This document shows, piece by piece, positions 1-8,990 of a stretch of 21,594 bases of DNA. The notes beneath the pieces were generated by a model. It saw only the letters and a list, made by a program, of their open reading frames with translations. It did not search any database and was not told the DNA's origin. The position numbers and the translations under genes were made by a program. The stretch covers positions 1 through 21,594 of the forward strand of contig CAZLSW010000058.1 in the NCBI GenBank assembly GCA_964562375.1, read 5' to 3'. Source of the DNA: JAJPXC01 sp964562375 (lineage in GTDB: Bacteria; Bacteroidota; Bacteroidia; Bacteroidales; Muribaculaceae). How positions within the stretch are numbered: the stretch's first letter is position 1; every line of letters begins with the position of its first letter.

Positions 1-102
1 GCAAAGAATTAACACGAATTTCCATAATGAAACGCTATCAACATTAGTGTAAATTCGTGGTTTCATAACTTGAGAAAATAGAATTGTGTTAAAGTTAAAA
101 TA

Positions 103-138
103 AGGGGAAAATCGCCGCTATGATGGCGATTTTCCCTT
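103..138 (+). terminator. Hairpin terminator upstream of the first gene
   Basis: A 14-bp stem (103-116 with 125-138, one G-T pair) closes an 8-nt loop. It has an A-rich 5' flank and a short T-rich 3' flank, so it could stop transcription in either direction. It most likely ends a gene lying to the left of the window. No gene is visible in 1-143; that stretch also holds a 9-bp inverted repeat (13-21 with 51-59) of the aattcgtg type. Confidence 0.7.
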
Positions 139-141
139 AAA

Positions 142-175
142 TTTTGCTCAATAGCAACAATGTTAAAGATTTTTG
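142..175 (+). promoter_or_regulatory. Candidate Bacteroidetes-type promoter for the DUF5715-AsmA block
   Basis: TTTTG at 142-146 is followed after 21 nt by GATTTTTG at 168-175, which matches the Bacteroidetes -7 consensus TAnnTTTG except at the first base. Transcription would start near 182, about 58 nt before the chosen ATG at 240. A second weaker -7-like box, TAACTTTA, lies at 178-185. This is a consensus match by eye only. Confidence 0.35.
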
Positions 176-239
176 TGTAACTTTACGCCAATATTTTACC
201 CCGAATGCTTGTGCCTTACACATATCAAGATATAAACAG

Positions 240-1058
240 ATGAAGGGCTTAGGATATCGACAAGCTAAGATAGCCTGCTGGGCGGTCGTGGCCATCGCGG
301 TCATGTGCCTGCTGTGCATTATGGCCTTCAGCATTATGGACCGCAGCGAGGAGGAGAAATCCTTGCCCGCTCCTCCGCCAGCCAAGTCGCAGAGTATCAC
401 CCCCTTGGATGACACCCAGAAGAATGTGAAATTGGCTGAAACTACCCCGCCAGTGGCTGAGCCGAATGACAGCGCGCCTATCGTTCGCCAAAAGCTATAT
501 TACCGGCCCGTGCCCAACGTCGCGCGCCTGTTCAACGACTCCAATTACGTGCATCTGGCCGAGGCCGAGCGCGTGGGGATCAAGCCCATCGAATCGCTGC
601 GCGACGCCTGGCGCCTGCGTCGTCCCATCGTGAAAATCGCCACCAACAAGGATTATGTGGTGGACACGTTGACCCACTCGGTGCCATTCCTGGTGCCCGA
701 GGCCGACCAACTGCTCCACGATATCGGCCGCACTTTCAACGATTCGCTCAAGGCGCGTGGCGGTGGCGACTACCGTATCAAGGTGACCTCGGTGCTCCGC
801 ACCCCCGACACTATTAAGAAACTACGCCGTCGCAACCGCAACGCCGTCGACACATCTGCCCACCAGTTCGGCACCACGTTCGACATCTCCTACCTGAAAT
901 TTATCGAGGACTCGCAACGCGTGCCCCGCACCGACAGCGACCTGCGGGGACTCTTGACCGAAATTCTCGCCGACTTGCACGCCCAGGACCGCTGCTATGT
1001 GAAATTTGAGCGCAAACAAGCCTGCTTCCACATCACCGTTCGAGGCCGCAAAGACTAA
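240..1058 (+). CDS. DUF5715 family protein, M15-peptidase-like
   Basis: This 272-residue protein starts with a short basic segment and one hydrophobic helix (about residues 10-33, signal anchor), then a Pro/Ser-rich linker, so the C-terminal domain should lie outside the inner membrane. That domain matches my recollection of DUF5715 of Bacteroidales. It contains S-A-H-Q-F-G-T-T-F-D and, near the end, C-F-H-I-T-V. This spacing resembles the SxHxxGxxxD and late His zinc ligands of M15 D-Ala-D-Ala peptidases, so a cell-wall peptidase or peptidoglycan-binding role is inferred, not shown. The frame is open back to a TTG at 144, but that start would overlap the candidate promoter, and residues before the ATG at 240 do not look like a signal sequence. 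It is followed after 21 nt by the first AsmA-like gene and is probably co-transcribed with it. Confidence 0.8.
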   Translation: MKGLGYRQAKIACWAVVAIAVMCLLCIMAFSIMDRSEEEKSLPAPPPAKSQSITPLDDTQKNVKLAETTPPVAEPNDSAPIVRQKLYYRPVPNVARLFNDSNYVHLAEAERVGIKPIESLRDAWRLRRPIVKIATNKDYVVDTLTHSVPFLVPEADQLLHDIGRTFNDSLKARGGGDYRIKVTSVLRTPDTIKKLRRRNRNAVDTSAHQFGTTFDISYLKFIEDSQRVPRTDSDLRGLLTEILADLHAQDRCYVKFERKQACFHITVRGRKD

Positions 1059-1079
1059 ACCGACCAATCAGCCACGCCA

Positions 1080-4000
1080 ATGAATAAGCCAGCCAAGTAT
1101 ACCCTCAAGACACTGAAATACACGGGTTTGACCTTGTTTTGGGTCGCCGTGGCCTTGCTGTTGATTACAGTGGGTAGTATCACAACCGCCGTCAAGCTCT
1201 TGACCCCCGACCGCCTCACCCCACTTGTCAACAAGGTGGCTTCCAGCTACTTGGATGCCGACGTGCGCACCTCCCGGGTGGAGCTGACGTTCTGGAGCAC
1301 CTTCCCCAAATTTATGGTTGAAGTGGACTCGCTGACGGTCGTAAGCCGCTCGCTTAAGCCCCTGAGCGACAGCGAGAAAGTCGCACTACCGCTAAATGCC
1401 GACTCATTGGCGTCGCTCACCTACTTCTCGGGAGCAATCAACATGGCGCAGCTCCCCCTTGGCCGCATCGCCCTTTACGACATCAACATCGACGAACCGA
1501 TGGTTAACCTCGTGGCTGTCAACGACTCGGTGGCCAATTTCAACATCATCACCCTCGAGGAGGACACCACCGCACTGGTTATCCCCGACTTCACGCTTAA
1601 GCGCATCGCCATCACTCGAGCCAAGCCGTTCAGCTACACCTCCTTAGCCGATTCCCTCCAAGCCTCCATCACCTTGCGTGAGGCATATCTTGAAGGCTCG
1701 GAAGCGCCTGCATACGAGATGGTTATGGCTGGCGACGTGAAAACTCCCCTACTCGACAACTACAACTTCGAGAAACTCGCCCTTGGCCTTGACGGCAAGA
1801 TCACGTGGCGCAAAAACACCCCCTATCGCATTGAGGCCGAGGGATTTACCCTCGCCGCCGATGAAATAAAGGCTACCGTGGGTACCGCTATCGACTTCAC
1901 CAACGACATGATGGTCGAAAAATTTGACATCAAGCTCGACCCGCTGAACGTGCAGTCGCTCCTCACCCACGCCCCGGCCGAATACGCCAAGGCGCTTAAG
2001 CCGCTGAAAACCGACATGCGTGTGAACATCCAAGGCTCGCTCACGGCCCCCTACAATCTTAGCGACTCTACCGCAATACCCTCTGTCTTAGCGCAATTAG
2101 AGATTCCAGAATGTTACATAAAATATAACAAGGCCGACATACGCCGATTCGGGCTGAAAGTCAACGCCGACATCAACGGAGACAACCTCAACGCCTCCAA
2201 AATCGATGTCAAAAAATTTGTGGTTGAGGGTCCGGCTACGGCTATCAACTTGACAGCCAAGGTGTCATCGTTGATGAACGACCCACTTATCGACGCCACC
2301 CTCAAGGCCGACTGCAAGCTCGAGCGCCTTCCCGCCGAGCTTAAAGCCCTGATTCCCGGCACCGTAAATGGCCATATCGTGGCCGACTGCAAGTTGAAAG
2401 GACGTCAAAGCTACCTGACACGCAACAACTTCCACAAACTTTACGTCGACGGTACGCTCACCGCCACCGACCTCGACGTGGATATGCCCGACAACAATAC
2501 CAAGGCGTGGATCAACGAGTTAGCCATTCATTTCGGCACCACCAACTCCTTCTCGCGCACCTCAGAATCGGGGCAAGACGTAAAAATTGACTCGTTGCTC
2601 ACGGCCTCAATCAAGGTCGACACCGCCACGGTGTTCTACGACGGCATCGACGTGCAACTCGCTCGCCTTGCCTTAGGTGCAGGCTCGGTCAACAAGGCAG
2701 CCTCGATCGACACCACGCAGATCAATCCTATCGGAGGCACCTTCTCCATTGGCCGTTTGAACATGTTGTCGCAAATCGACTCCACCCGCATCCGCCTGCG
2801 CGAGGTCAACGCCCGGGGCACCCTTAAACGCTTTGGCACCCACGGGCGCAACCCGCAGCTCGACCTCAACCTCTCGGCCAAGCGTATCTCCATGGGCGAT
2901 CCCACGCAACGCTACACCATCCGCGAGGGCGATTTCAACCTCACAGCCCACTTGAATCCGCCCGTGCGCATGGGCAAAAAGACGCAAGCCGTGTTCGACT
3001 CCCTGCGCGTGGCTTATCCCGAATTGAAACCCGATTCGGTGTACCGCATGGCCCGCGCTATCCGCGCCGAGCAGCGCGCCGCCTCGGGCAAGAAAAGAGC
3101 TGAACTCACTGAAACAGAGGAGGAAAACATCGACTTCGGCCTCGACAACTCCATCAAGGACCTCATACGTCGCTGGAACATCCACGGCACCCTAACAGCC
3201 AAGCGTGGCCGTATCCACACTCCCTACCTGCCGTTGCGCACACGCTTGACCGACATTGACCTGGAATTCTCAATGGACTCGGTGATAGTCAACTCGGCCA
3301 AGGCCAAGGTAGGCCAGAGCGACTTCTCCTTAGAGGGTGGTATAAGAAACATCTCGCGTGCCCTCACCTCCAAGCGCAAGCGCCCAATTGAGCTCGACTT
3401 CGCCCTCGAGAGCGACACTATCAACGTCAACGAATTGGTACAAGCGCTGTTCACAGCGGGCGCCGTGAGCGACAACCCCAACGCCGTGCAGCATCTTGGC
3501 GACAGCGACGACGATTCGGCCCTCGATGCCGAAACGGCCATGAGCGACACCATTATGGGTCCGTTGCTGATTCCTCACAACATCACTGGACACTTCCGCG
3601 CCTCGGCAGCCAACGTTATCTACGCCGACCTCTTGCTGCACGATTTCGGTGGCGACATTGAGATCTACGACGGTGCAATCTCGCTCAACGACTTGACAGC
3701 TCGCACCGATATCGGCTCAATCGACCTCACGGCCCTATATTCGGCTCCCGACAAGGAGAACATGGAATTCGGTTTCGGCATGGTGGTCAACGACTTCCAC
3801 ATCGAGCGCTTCCTCAAGCTGTTCCCGTCGCTCGACACCATCATGCCTCTGCTCAACGACATCTCGGGTGTGATCAACGCCGATGTTGCCGCCACCACCA
3901 ACGTCGACACGATGATGAACCTGATTATGCCCACGTTGCGCGCCGCGGTGAAGATCGATGGCGACTCCCTGGTGCTGCTTGATGCCGAAACTTTCCGAAC

Positions 4001-4499
4001 CCTTTCAAAGTGGTTGTTGTTTAAAAACAAGAACCGCAACATGATCGACCACATGAGTGTGGAGATGGTTATCGAGAACTCAGTGATGCAATTGTTCCCG
4101 TTCATGTTCGACATCGACCGCTACCGTCTGGGCGTGATGGGCTCCAACGACCTGGCTCTCAACCTCGATTACCACATCTCGGTGTTGAAATCACCGCTGC
4201 CGTTCAAGTTTGGCATCAACATCAAGGGCGATGCCGACAACATGAAGATTCGGCTCGGAGGAGCGAAGTTTAAGGAGAACATGGTGGCCCAGCGTCGCGA
4301 AATCGTCGACACCACCCGCATCAACCTCATAACGCAGATGAACAGTGTGTTCCGTCGAGGCGTCACCGCGGCCAAATTGGGCAGCCTCAACATCGTGGAC
4401 TCTCCCTCAAACGACACCTACCTCCAGCCCGACACGATATCGGCGCAGGACTCCCTGCTGATGATAAAAGAGGGGTTGATCACCGTGCCAACGCCATAA
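1080..4499 (+). CDS. AsmA-like envelope protein (1139 aa)
   Basis: A large protein with one N-terminal membrane helix (about residues 12-37) followed by a long region rich in short beta-strands with alternating hydrophobic residues, typical of the AsmA/TamB-like superfamily. The N-terminus reads L-T-P-D-R-L-T-P-L-V-N just after the helix, where AsmA proteins have their conserved start. Near residue 1040 the segment P-F-K-F-G-I-N-I-K-G matches the C-terminal AsmA region and recurs in the next gene. Family members span the periplasm as lipid-conducting or outer-membrane assembly bridges; that role is taken from the family. A charged insertion lies around residues 640-690. It sits 21 nt after the DUF5715 gene and 21 nt before its paralogue, which suggests one operon. 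The start at 1080 is the first ATG before the membrane helix. Confidence 0.88.
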   Translation: MNKPAKYTLKTLKYTGLTLFWVAVALLLITVGSITTAVKLLTPDRLTPLVNKVASSYLDADVRTSRVELTFWSTFPKFMVEVDSLTVVSRSLKPLSDSEKVALPLNADSLASLTYFSGAINMAQLPLGRIALYDINIDEPMVNLVAVNDSVANFNIITLEEDTTALVIPDFTLKRIAITRAKPFSYTSLADSLQASITLREAYLEGSEAPAYEMVMAGDVKTPLLDNYNFEKLALGLDGKITWRKNTPYRIEAEGFTLAADEIKATVGTAIDFTNDMMVEKFDIKLDPLNVQSLLTHAPAEYAKALKPLKTDMRVNIQGSLTAPYNLSDSTAIPSVLAQLEIPECYIKYNKADIRRFGLKVNADINGDNLNASKIDVKKFVVEGPATAINLTAKVSSLMNDPLIDATLKADCKLERLPAELKALIPGTVNGHIVADCKLKGRQSYLTRNNFHKLYVDGTLTATDLDVDMPDNNTKAWINELAIHFGTTNSFSRTSESGQDVKIDSLLTASIKVDTATVFYDGIDVQLARLALGAGSVNKAASIDTTQINPIGGTFSIGRLNMLSQIDSTRIRLREVNARGTLKRFGTHGRNPQLDLNLSAKRISMGDPTQRYTIREGDFNLTAHLNPPVRMGKKTQAVFDSLRVAYPELKPDSVYRMARAIRAEQRAASGKKRAELTETEEENIDFGLDNSIKDLIRRWNIHGTLTAKRGRIHTPYLPLRTRLTDIDLEFSMDSVIVNSAKAKVGQSDFSLEGGIRNISRALTSKRKRPIELDFALESDTINVNELVQALFTAGAVSDNPNAVQHLGDSDDDSALDAETAMSDTIMGPLLIPHNITGHFRASAANVIYADLLLHDFGGDIEIYDGAISLNDLTARTDIGSIDLTALYSAPDKENMEFGFGMVVNDFHIERFLKLFPSLDTIMPLLNDISGVINADVAATTNVDTMMNLIMPTLRAAVKIDGDSLVLLDAETFRTLSKWLLFKNKNRNMIDHMSVEMVIENSVMQLFPFMFDIDRYRLGVMGSNDLALNLDYHISVLKSPLPFKFGINIKGDADNMKIRLGGAKFKENMVAQRREIVDTTRINLITQMNSVFRRGVTAAKLGSLNIVDSPSNDTYLQPDTISAQDSLLMIKEGLITVPTP

Positions 4500-4520
4500 C
4501 GACTTAAAAACGTTTCAACC

Positions 4521-7127
4521 ATGCCACCTACCAGCCAATCAACTCGAAAACACCGACCCTTAAGGCTGGTAGGCGCCATCTTGATAGTGGTGTTGAAGAC
4601 TATCGGGTGGACATTCGTGGCGTTGTTCCTATTGGGCGTGGGGATGTGGCGCTTGGGCGTGTGGCTGGCGTCGCCGGGCGTACTTACCCCGGTGGTGGAG
4701 AACGCGGCCAACGAGTTGCTACAAGCCGATATCGCTCTTGGCCAGGCTCGATTGGACCTGTTGTCGCAATTTCCGCGAGCCTTGGTGGGCGTCGACACAG
4801 TGTCGGTAACCACCCGCGACATCCGTTTCCCCAAGCGACCGATGCTGAAGGCCGACGCTATACGCGCGTTTGTCGACCTGAAAGCGCTTTTGCGCGGGCG
4901 CGTGCACATCACGCGAGTGGACATCGAGCACCCCAAGCTCGACCTGATTGTCAACGGCGAGCAGTTTGCCAACTACGACATCCTGCCTCCCACGCGAGGC
5001 GGTTCGGGCAACGAACTTGAGTTGACCCTTGATCATCTGTCGATCAACGGCGCCGAAATCACCTACCGTAACCCCCGTTTCGGTTCCCACCCCATCACCG
5101 GCCGCCTGTCAGCCGAAATCACATTCCACAAATTGCCGCAAATCTACATCCGCTCGCTTGACCTTGGCACTGAGGGAATAGACGTTAACATAAGCGGCGC
5201 CATCCACCCCATGCCGGGTCACACGCTGGTCGATTCTCGCCTGCGAGCCACGGTCGTGGCCGAGGAATTACCGCCTTGGGCCGCCGCCTACATTCCGGGC
5301 AACGCCGCGGGCACTGTCAAGCTCGTCACCCGTAGCCGTGGATGGGTGGATATGCACCATCTGCGCAACCACCCGGTGAGTGAATCGGTAAGAATCACCT
5401 CGGGACGCCTGGACATCGACAATCCCTTCCTGATTATTCCAGCTAAAGCGCTGTACCTCAATGGCCAGCATATTGCAGTGCGGAAGGTGGGCGACTGGGG
5501 GGTGAGCCTATGGACCGATTCCACTTCGCTCACCCTCGGGAAATTCGGCCTCACTCTTGGCCACACCAAGGTGGCAGTAAATGAGCCTTATAAGCCCTAT
5601 AAGCCCTATAAGCCCCATAAGCCCCATGAGCCCTATTCCTCCATCCCCGTTGCCATCGCGGCCCGATTCCTCGACATACAATTGACCAACGGCGCCCACC
5701 TCCTGTGGGGTAACACAAAGCTAAACGGCACCGTTCGCCCCGATTCCATCAAGGTAAAGGCCGACCTTACCACCCAGCATTTCGCTTTTGTGGTGAAGGG
5801 CAATGTAATTCTGCTCGACAGCGGCACGGTTCACCTCACCACGGTCCACGATCCCAAGGTGCTGGCCGGAGCCAAGATAATCGCGCCGATCGACTCGTCG
5901 CAGTCGGCGTTGCAAATCCATCTCGACAAGTCGATGTACAACCTTGTGCACGACTGGCGCTGGAACGGACAGATTGAAGCAAAGTCGGGCCAACTTATCG
6001 TGCCCGCCATGCCGCAGCTCGACAAGTTAGGCCCTGTGGCACTGACGTTTACCCCGCGCGATGTCACCATCCCCTACCTCAACCTGTTGACACCCGGGGG
6101 AAGCGATATCCGCCTCTCGGGAGTGTTCTCGGCCGACTCCGGGCAAGTGGTGGCAAACCTCTCCCTACAGGGCAAGATGCTCAACATCGACGAGCTTAGC
6201 CCTGTACACCACAAGAGAGATTCCATAGGCCCTATAAGTCCCATAGGCCCTATAAGCCCTATAAGTCCCATAAGCCCTATAAAGCCGCCGGCCCTCCACT
6301 CCATTAAATTCTCGATTTATTCGCCCAAGACTCCATCGGAGCTGATTCCCTCCAACGTCTCGGCCACGGTGAAATTCGCCTTTGACTCGGCCCGTTGCGG
6401 CGACATCAACATGACCGATGTCAACGGCCTTGCCTCGCTGAGCCAAGGAACCTTGACACTCAATGGCTTACACGCCCTCACCCCCATGGGCGATATCGCC
6501 ATCCAAGGCAGCTATCAAGCACCGCAAGCCGACTCGTTGGCTTTCGCCCTCGCCACGCAAGTCCATTCCATTCCCTTGGACAAAATCAAGTCGTTAATCC
6601 CTATGAGCGAGCATCTTACGCCTTATATCACCGACCTTGACGGCTTAGTCGACGCCTCGCTACAGTTCCAAGGAGAGCTGACACCCGATATGGCCCTGCG
6701 CCCCGAGTCGCTCAGCGGCGAAATCCTCATCGAGGCTCCCTACATCTCATTCTCCCCCTCCCCTACCCTGAGCCGCGTAAAACGCTGGTTGCTCTACCAT
6801 GATCGCCATTTCGACCATCTCGACTCGGTAACCGCTCATCTGACACTCGCCAACGAAAGATTTACACTGCATCCCACAGAATTGGCATTCGCCGACTATC
6901 GTATTGACCTTCAAGGATATGGCACTTTTCAAGGCAGCTACTTTTTCCATATCGGAGTGGAGCATTGGTTGATGCCCGTGAAGTTTGGCATAAATATTGC
7001 AGGGGAATTGGGTGAGCGCCCGCGTTTCCACCTCGCCGGTGAACGCTATCGGCCTCCCAAACGTTTAGATTACAAGCATCGTTTCAACTTGATAGACCAA
7101 CTGAATGACGCCTTGCACCGATTATAA
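4521..7127 (+). CDS. AsmA-like envelope protein (868 aa) with two 9-bp repeat insertions
   Basis: A second AsmA-like protein, divergent from the preceding gene but built the same way: basic N-terminus, one membrane helix (about residues 15-45), L-T-P-V-V-E-N just after it, a long beta-rich region, and a C-terminal P-V-K-F-G-I-N-I-A-G near residue 818. The position is the inner membrane with a large periplasmic part; lipid transport or envelope assembly is inferred from the family. Two low-complexity segments break the fold: P-Y-K repeats at about residues 355-373 and P-I-S/P-I-G repeats at about 568-588. Both come from the same 9-bp DNA repeat in different reading frames and are probably surface loops. 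The 3' end overlaps the HAD gene by 23 bp, indicating translational coupling. Confidence 0.87.
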   Translation: MPPTSQSTRKHRPLRLVGAILIVVLKTIGWTFVALFLLGVGMWRLGVWLASPGVLTPVVENAANELLQADIALGQARLDLLSQFPRALVGVDTVSVTTRDIRFPKRPMLKADAIRAFVDLKALLRGRVHITRVDIEHPKLDLIVNGEQFANYDILPPTRGGSGNELELTLDHLSINGAEITYRNPRFGSHPITGRLSAEITFHKLPQIYIRSLDLGTEGIDVNISGAIHPMPGHTLVDSRLRATVVAEELPPWAAAYIPGNAAGTVKLVTRSRGWVDMHHLRNHPVSESVRITSGRLDIDNPFLIIPAKALYLNGQHIAVRKVGDWGVSLWTDSTSLTLGKFGLTLGHTKVAVNEPYKPYKPYKPHKPHEPYSSIPVAIAARFLDIQLTNGAHLLWGNTKLNGTVRPDSIKVKADLTTQHFAFVVKGNVILLDSGTVHLTTVHDPKVLAGAKIIAPIDSSQSALQIHLDKSMYNLVHDWRWNGQIEAKSGQLIVPAMPQLDKLGPVALTFTPRDVTIPYLNLLTPGGSDIRLSGVFSADSGQVVANLSLQGKMLNIDELSPVHHKRDSIGPISPIGPISPISPISPIKPPALHSIKFSIYSPKTPSELIPSNVSATVKFAFDSARCGDINMTDVNGLASLSQGTLTLNGLHALTPMGDIAIQGSYQAPQADSLAFALATQVHSIPLDKIKSLIPMSEHLTPYITDLDGLVDASLQFQGELTPDMALRPESLSGEILIEAPYISFSPSPTLSRVKRWLLYHDRHFDHLDSVTAHLTLANERFTLHPTELAFADYRIDLQGYGTFQGSYFFHIGVEHWLMPVKFGINIAGELGERPRFHLAGERYRPPKRLDYKHRFNLIDQLNDALHRL
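5584..5637 (+). repeat. Intragenic 9-bp tandem array, six units, read as Pro-Tyr-Lys/His
   Basis: Six contiguous 9-bp units of the type AGCCCTATA lie inside the second AsmA-like gene. The reading frame splits them as ccc-tat-aag, giving P-Y-K-P-Y-K and later P-H-K/P-H-E. Copy-number change would keep the frame. Confidence 0.92.
6221..6283 (+). repeat. Intragenic 9-bp tandem array, seven units, read as Pro-Ile-Ser/Gly
   Basis: Seven 9-bp units of the same family (CCCTATAAG with TCCCATAGG variants) lie about 580 bp after the first array in the same gene. Here the frame is shifted by one base (cct-ata-agt), so the protein reads P-I-S/P-I-G. Confidence 0.92.
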
Positions 7128-7851
7128 GACCGCTGTCCGTGCCTACACCCAGTCCACGGGCCATGAGTGGCACCCACGTGCCGCTCTTATCGACATGGAC
7201 GGCACGCTATACGACTCGATGCCCAACCATGCCCGGGCGTGGAAACGCCTGATGCACGAGCAGGGCATTGAATTGTCCTACGAGGAGTTTTTCCTTCACG
7301 AGGGACGCACAGGTGCCAACACTATCGACATCCTCTTCCGTCGCGAGCTTGGCCGACCCGCCACCGATGACGAAAAGCGCGACCTCTATCACCTCAAAAA
7401 GGTCTACTTCCAAGAGCAGCCACCAGTCAACGCGATGCCCGGAGCCGCGCAGATGCTCCGCCAGCTGGAAGAAAACGGTATACGCAGGATATTGGTTACA
7501 GGCTCGGGGCAATCGTCGCTAATCGGGCGATTGTCAACCGATTACCCGGGAGCGTTCGCCGACGACGACCGCATTACCTCGCGCAACGTCACCCACGGCA
7601 AGCCCCATCCCGAGCCTTACCTGCGAGCGATGGAATTGGCCGGCACCCAGCCTTGGGAATCGATCGTGATTGAGAACGCCCCATTGGGAGTTGAAAGCGG
7701 TGTCCGTTCCGGCGCTTTCACCATCGCCCTCACCACTGGTCCGATTCCCCCGCAGACCCTTGCCGACGCTGGTGCCCACCTGGTCCTTCCCTCGATGCAG
7801 GCCCTGGCAGATATCCTGCCCAAGCTCCTTCAAGAGACGGGGGGCAATTAA
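7105..7851 (+). CDS. HAD superfamily hydrolase (phosphoglucomutase/phosphatase-like)
   Basis: A 248-residue HAD hydrolase. Motif I is D30-M-D32-G-T-L-Y-D, with D30 the expected nucleophile and D32 the acid/base. Motif II is the I-L-V-T-G-S-G segment, motif III the Lys in H-G-K-P-H-P-E-P-Y, and motif IV the acidic region V-I-E-N-A-P-L-G-V, where the usual E-D is E-N. The helical cap between motifs I and II fits the beta-phosphoglucomutase-like subgroup, but the substrate cannot be read from the sequence; a sugar-phosphate or other small phosphomonoester is likely. The start at 7105 lies inside the end of the AsmA gene. I keep it because related Bacteroidales HAD proteins, as I recall them, have a similar ~27-residue extension before motif I. 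The stop codon begins a short tandem repeat. Confidence 0.87.
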   Translation: MTPCTDYKTAVRAYTQSTGHEWHPRAALIDMDGTLYDSMPNHARAWKRLMHEQGIELSYEEFFLHEGRTGANTIDILFRRELGRPATDDEKRDLYHLKKVYFQEQPPVNAMPGAAQMLRQLEENGIRRILVTGSGQSSLIGRLSTDYPGAFADDDRITSRNVTHGKPHPEPYLRAMELAGTQPWESIVIENAPLGVESGVRSGAFTIALTTGPIPPQTLADAGAHLVLPSMQALADILPKLLQETGGN

Positions 7852-7875
7852 ATCATTAAATCGCTAAATCATTAG
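7849..7875 (+). repeat. 8-bp tandem repeats beginning at the HAD stop codon
   Basis: TAAATCAT, TAAATCGC and TAAATCAT follow one another and end in TAG. The first TAA is the stop codon of the HAD gene. Because the unit is 8 bp, successive TAA triplets fall in all three frames. The rest of the gap up to aroB (7876-7922) is AT-rich without a clear terminator. Confidence 0.75.
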
Positions 7876-7922
7876 TTTATAAATCAATAAAGCATTAAAG
7901 CTTTAAAAAATAATTAGGAATC

Positions 7923-8990
7923 ATGGATAATCAACAACTCATATTCACCAATCACGTGGCCGAGGCTCTCGACAAAATCCTTGCCGACATCGCTCCCGCC
8001 AAAGTATTCGTCCTTGCCGACGTCAACACCGCCGGGCTGGTGCTTCCCCGCCTGCAAGCCGAATCGAAAGCGGCCGCCGAAGCCGAAACCATCATCGTCA
8101 AGGCCGGCGACATGAACAAAAACCTCGAATCGCTCTCCCAGATATGGAAACAGCTTGGCGAGCGCGGCGCCACACGCCACGCGCTGATGGTGAACCTCGG
8201 TGGCGGCGTGGTCACCGATATGGGCGCCTTTGCCGCCGCCACGTTCAAGCGCGGCATCAAGTGCGTCAACATCCCCACCACTCTTCTCGGGGCCGTCGAC
8301 GCCGCTGTTGGTGGCAAGACCGGCATCAACTTCAACGGCCTCAAAAACGAGATTGGCGCATTCTCCCTCGCCACCGCCGTCATCATCTCCACCACCTTCT
8401 TCAACACCCTCCCCGAGCAGGAATTGCTCTCGGGTTACGCCGAGATGCTCAAGCACGGACTTATCGCCGACAAGACCATCTACGACTCGCTGTTGAAGTA
8501 TCGCATCGCGATGGCCGACCCGCAACGTCTTTTGGAGTTGCTTGAGCAGAGCGTGAAGGTAAAGGAGGACATCGTGCGCCGCGACCCCACCGAGCAGGGC
8601 ATACGCCGCGCTCTCAACCTTGGCCACACTATCGGCCACGCGTTCGAGTCGCTGGCTCTTGAGCGCCGCTCACCCATTCCTCACGGCTACGCGGTGGCTT
8701 GGGGATTGGTGGTGGAGCTGGTGCTCAGTCACATGAAGATGGGATTCCCCGCCGACGAGCTGCGCCGCTTCGCCGCCTATGTGCTTGAGAATTACGGGGC
8801 TTTCGACTTCACATGCGACGACTATCCCGAGCTCCTGCGCTTCATGAGCCACGACAAGAAAAACGAGACCCCCGACCAGATCAACTTCACCCTGCTGCGC
8901 AACATCGGCGACCTGCAGATCGACTGCACAGCCACCAAGGACGAAATCACGGCCGCCCTCGACATCTACCGCGACCTCATGCACCTCTAA
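7923..8990 (+). CDS. aroB: 3-dehydroquinate synthase
   Basis: This 355-residue enzyme converts DAHP to 3-dehydroquinate, the second step of the shikimate pathway, using NAD+ and a divalent metal in the cytosol. The family signatures are all present: G-G-G-V-V-T-D-M near residue 92, P-T-T-L-L, D-A-A-V-G-G-K-T-G, then G-Y-A-E-M-L-K-H-G, and N-L-G-H-T-I-G-H-A-F-E with the metal-binding His residues, followed by P-H-G-Y-A-V-A. Length is normal for AroB. The ATG at 7923 sits 71 nt after the HAD gene, in an AT-rich gap, so it may be co-transcribed or have its own promoter. No other aromatic biosynthesis gene is in the window. Confidence 0.97.
   Translation: MDNQQLIFTNHVAEALDKILADIAPAKVFVLADVNTAGLVLPRLQAESKAAAEAETIIVKAGDMNKNLESLSQIWKQLGERGATRHALMVNLGGGVVTDMGAFAAATFKRGIKCVNIPTTLLGAVDAAVGGKTGINFNGLKNEIGAFSLATAVIISTTFFNTLPEQELLSGYAEMLKHGLIADKTIYDSLLKYRIAMADPQRLLELLEQSVKVKEDIVRRDPTEQGIRRALNLGHTIGHAFESLALERRSPIPHGYAVAWGLVVELVLSHMKMGFPADELRRFAAYVLENYGAFDFTCDDYPELLRFMSHDKKNETPDQINFTLLRNIGDLQIDCTATKDEITAALDIYRDLMHL

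Noticed and set aside
144..239. N-terminal extension of the DUF5715 gene from a TTG start
   Set aside because: The region carries promoter-like boxes just after a terminator, and the ATG at 240 gives a proper signal-anchor start.
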